NCBI GenBank assembly: GCA_019925095.2
Contig: CM034402.1
Span: 7,885,501 to 7,949,500, forward strand
DNA: 64,000 bases
Origin: Dendrolimus kikuchii
Lineage: Eukaryota; Arthropoda; Insecta; Lepidoptera; Lasiocampidae
Direction of reading: 5' to 3'
Every line of letters starts with the position of its first letter. Positions within the stretch are counted from its first letter, which is position 1. This document shows positions 63,546 through 64,000 of this stretch, piece after piece. Under the pieces are notes generated by a model, which saw nothing but the letters and a program-made list of their open reading frames with translations, searched no databases and had not been told where the DNA came from. The position numbers and the translations under genes were made by a program.

Positions 63546-64000
63546 AAAAAATTACCGAATATGACCTCGTTTAATAAAATCTCATTAGAAATCATCATTT
63601 TTATTGCATAAGTTTTTTTTTAGTTTACCATCCATTCCAGTTTTACCAATTATAATTAGTTCCTTTACCTGTTATTATATATTATTTAAAACATAAAAAT
63701 ATTTATAATGGTTTTTTATGACGCTTTTTCCTCTGGGATAATGTTATAGTTATAGACTGTTTCACACAGATAACTTATGTGTATACAATAATGTAGCTAT
63801 CAATTTTAAGCGATTTTCACCATCAGTTATATACAGTTTAATTAAAGGTTTATATATATGTGCGTGTATGTGTGTGTGTGTGAAGCCTAATTAAGTTTTT
63901 ATGTAAGAAACATAGCGCTAGTACCTATTTTTTTTCGTGGGGAAAACTTTGTATAATTTATAATAATAACAGCCCATAAATGTCCCACTACTGGGCTCGG
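63546..64000. other. AT-rich end of window
   Basis: No gene seen. A short GT-rich tract lies at 63859-63882. The final 35 bp (ACAGCCCATAAATGTCCCAC and CTGGGCTCGG) is the start of a dispersed repeat that continues beyond the window. Confidence 0.5.

Overview
This is a stretch of a lepidopteran (moth or butterfly) nuclear genome. The evidence is an AT-rich background, GT-AG introns, and repeat families typical of Lepidoptera: Helitrons with TC...CTAG ends, a tRNA-derived SINE, 3' ends of non-LTR elements with (TATG)n tails, RTE-like and R2/R4-like LINE fragments, a BEL/Pao LTR element, mariner and hAT remnants, and foldback MITEs. No prokaryotic features are present.

One host gene is certain: ash1, the histone H3K36 methyltransferase of the Trithorax group, on the + strand. 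I place 19 coding exons from 16802 to the stop at 42749. They join in phase and give 3028 visible codons, in the order Ser-rich acidic N-terminus, very long basic disordered region in one 5.9-kb exon (AT-hooks, SGYKSD repeats), FxLP motif, AWS, SET, post-SET, a degenerate bromodomain, PHD and BAH. The first visible exon has an in-frame stop just upstream and no start codon, so at least one 5' coding exon is missing and was not found. Two AATAAA signals follow the stop codon by about 100 bp.

Layout: 1-16.8 kb is non-coding with a hAT remnant, decayed Helitron copies, an RTE fragment and one full-length Helitron with a 9-bp minisatellite. From 16.8 to 42.9 kb is ash1, with introns full of SINE, LINE, Helitron, LTR and MITE insertions, several of them right at splice acceptors. 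From 42.9 to 52.6 kb is AT-rich with few recognisable elements. From 52.6 to 64 kb is a repeat cluster: a second, longer Helitron copy in inverted orientation, a LINE tail, a mariner pseudogene, a DNA element split by a retroposon with a 13-bp target duplication, and a LINE 3' end split by a nearly intact-looking but pol-collapsed BEL/Pao element with near-identical LTRs.

The least ordinary signals are: the Helitron family, whose internal 9-bp minisatellite is free of stops over long stretches of all six frames and whose two copies keep the same antisense ORF ends; the BEL/Pao element with fresh LTRs but a shrunken, catalytically altered pol; and transposon sequence lying at the acceptors of ash1 exons 11, 17 and 19.
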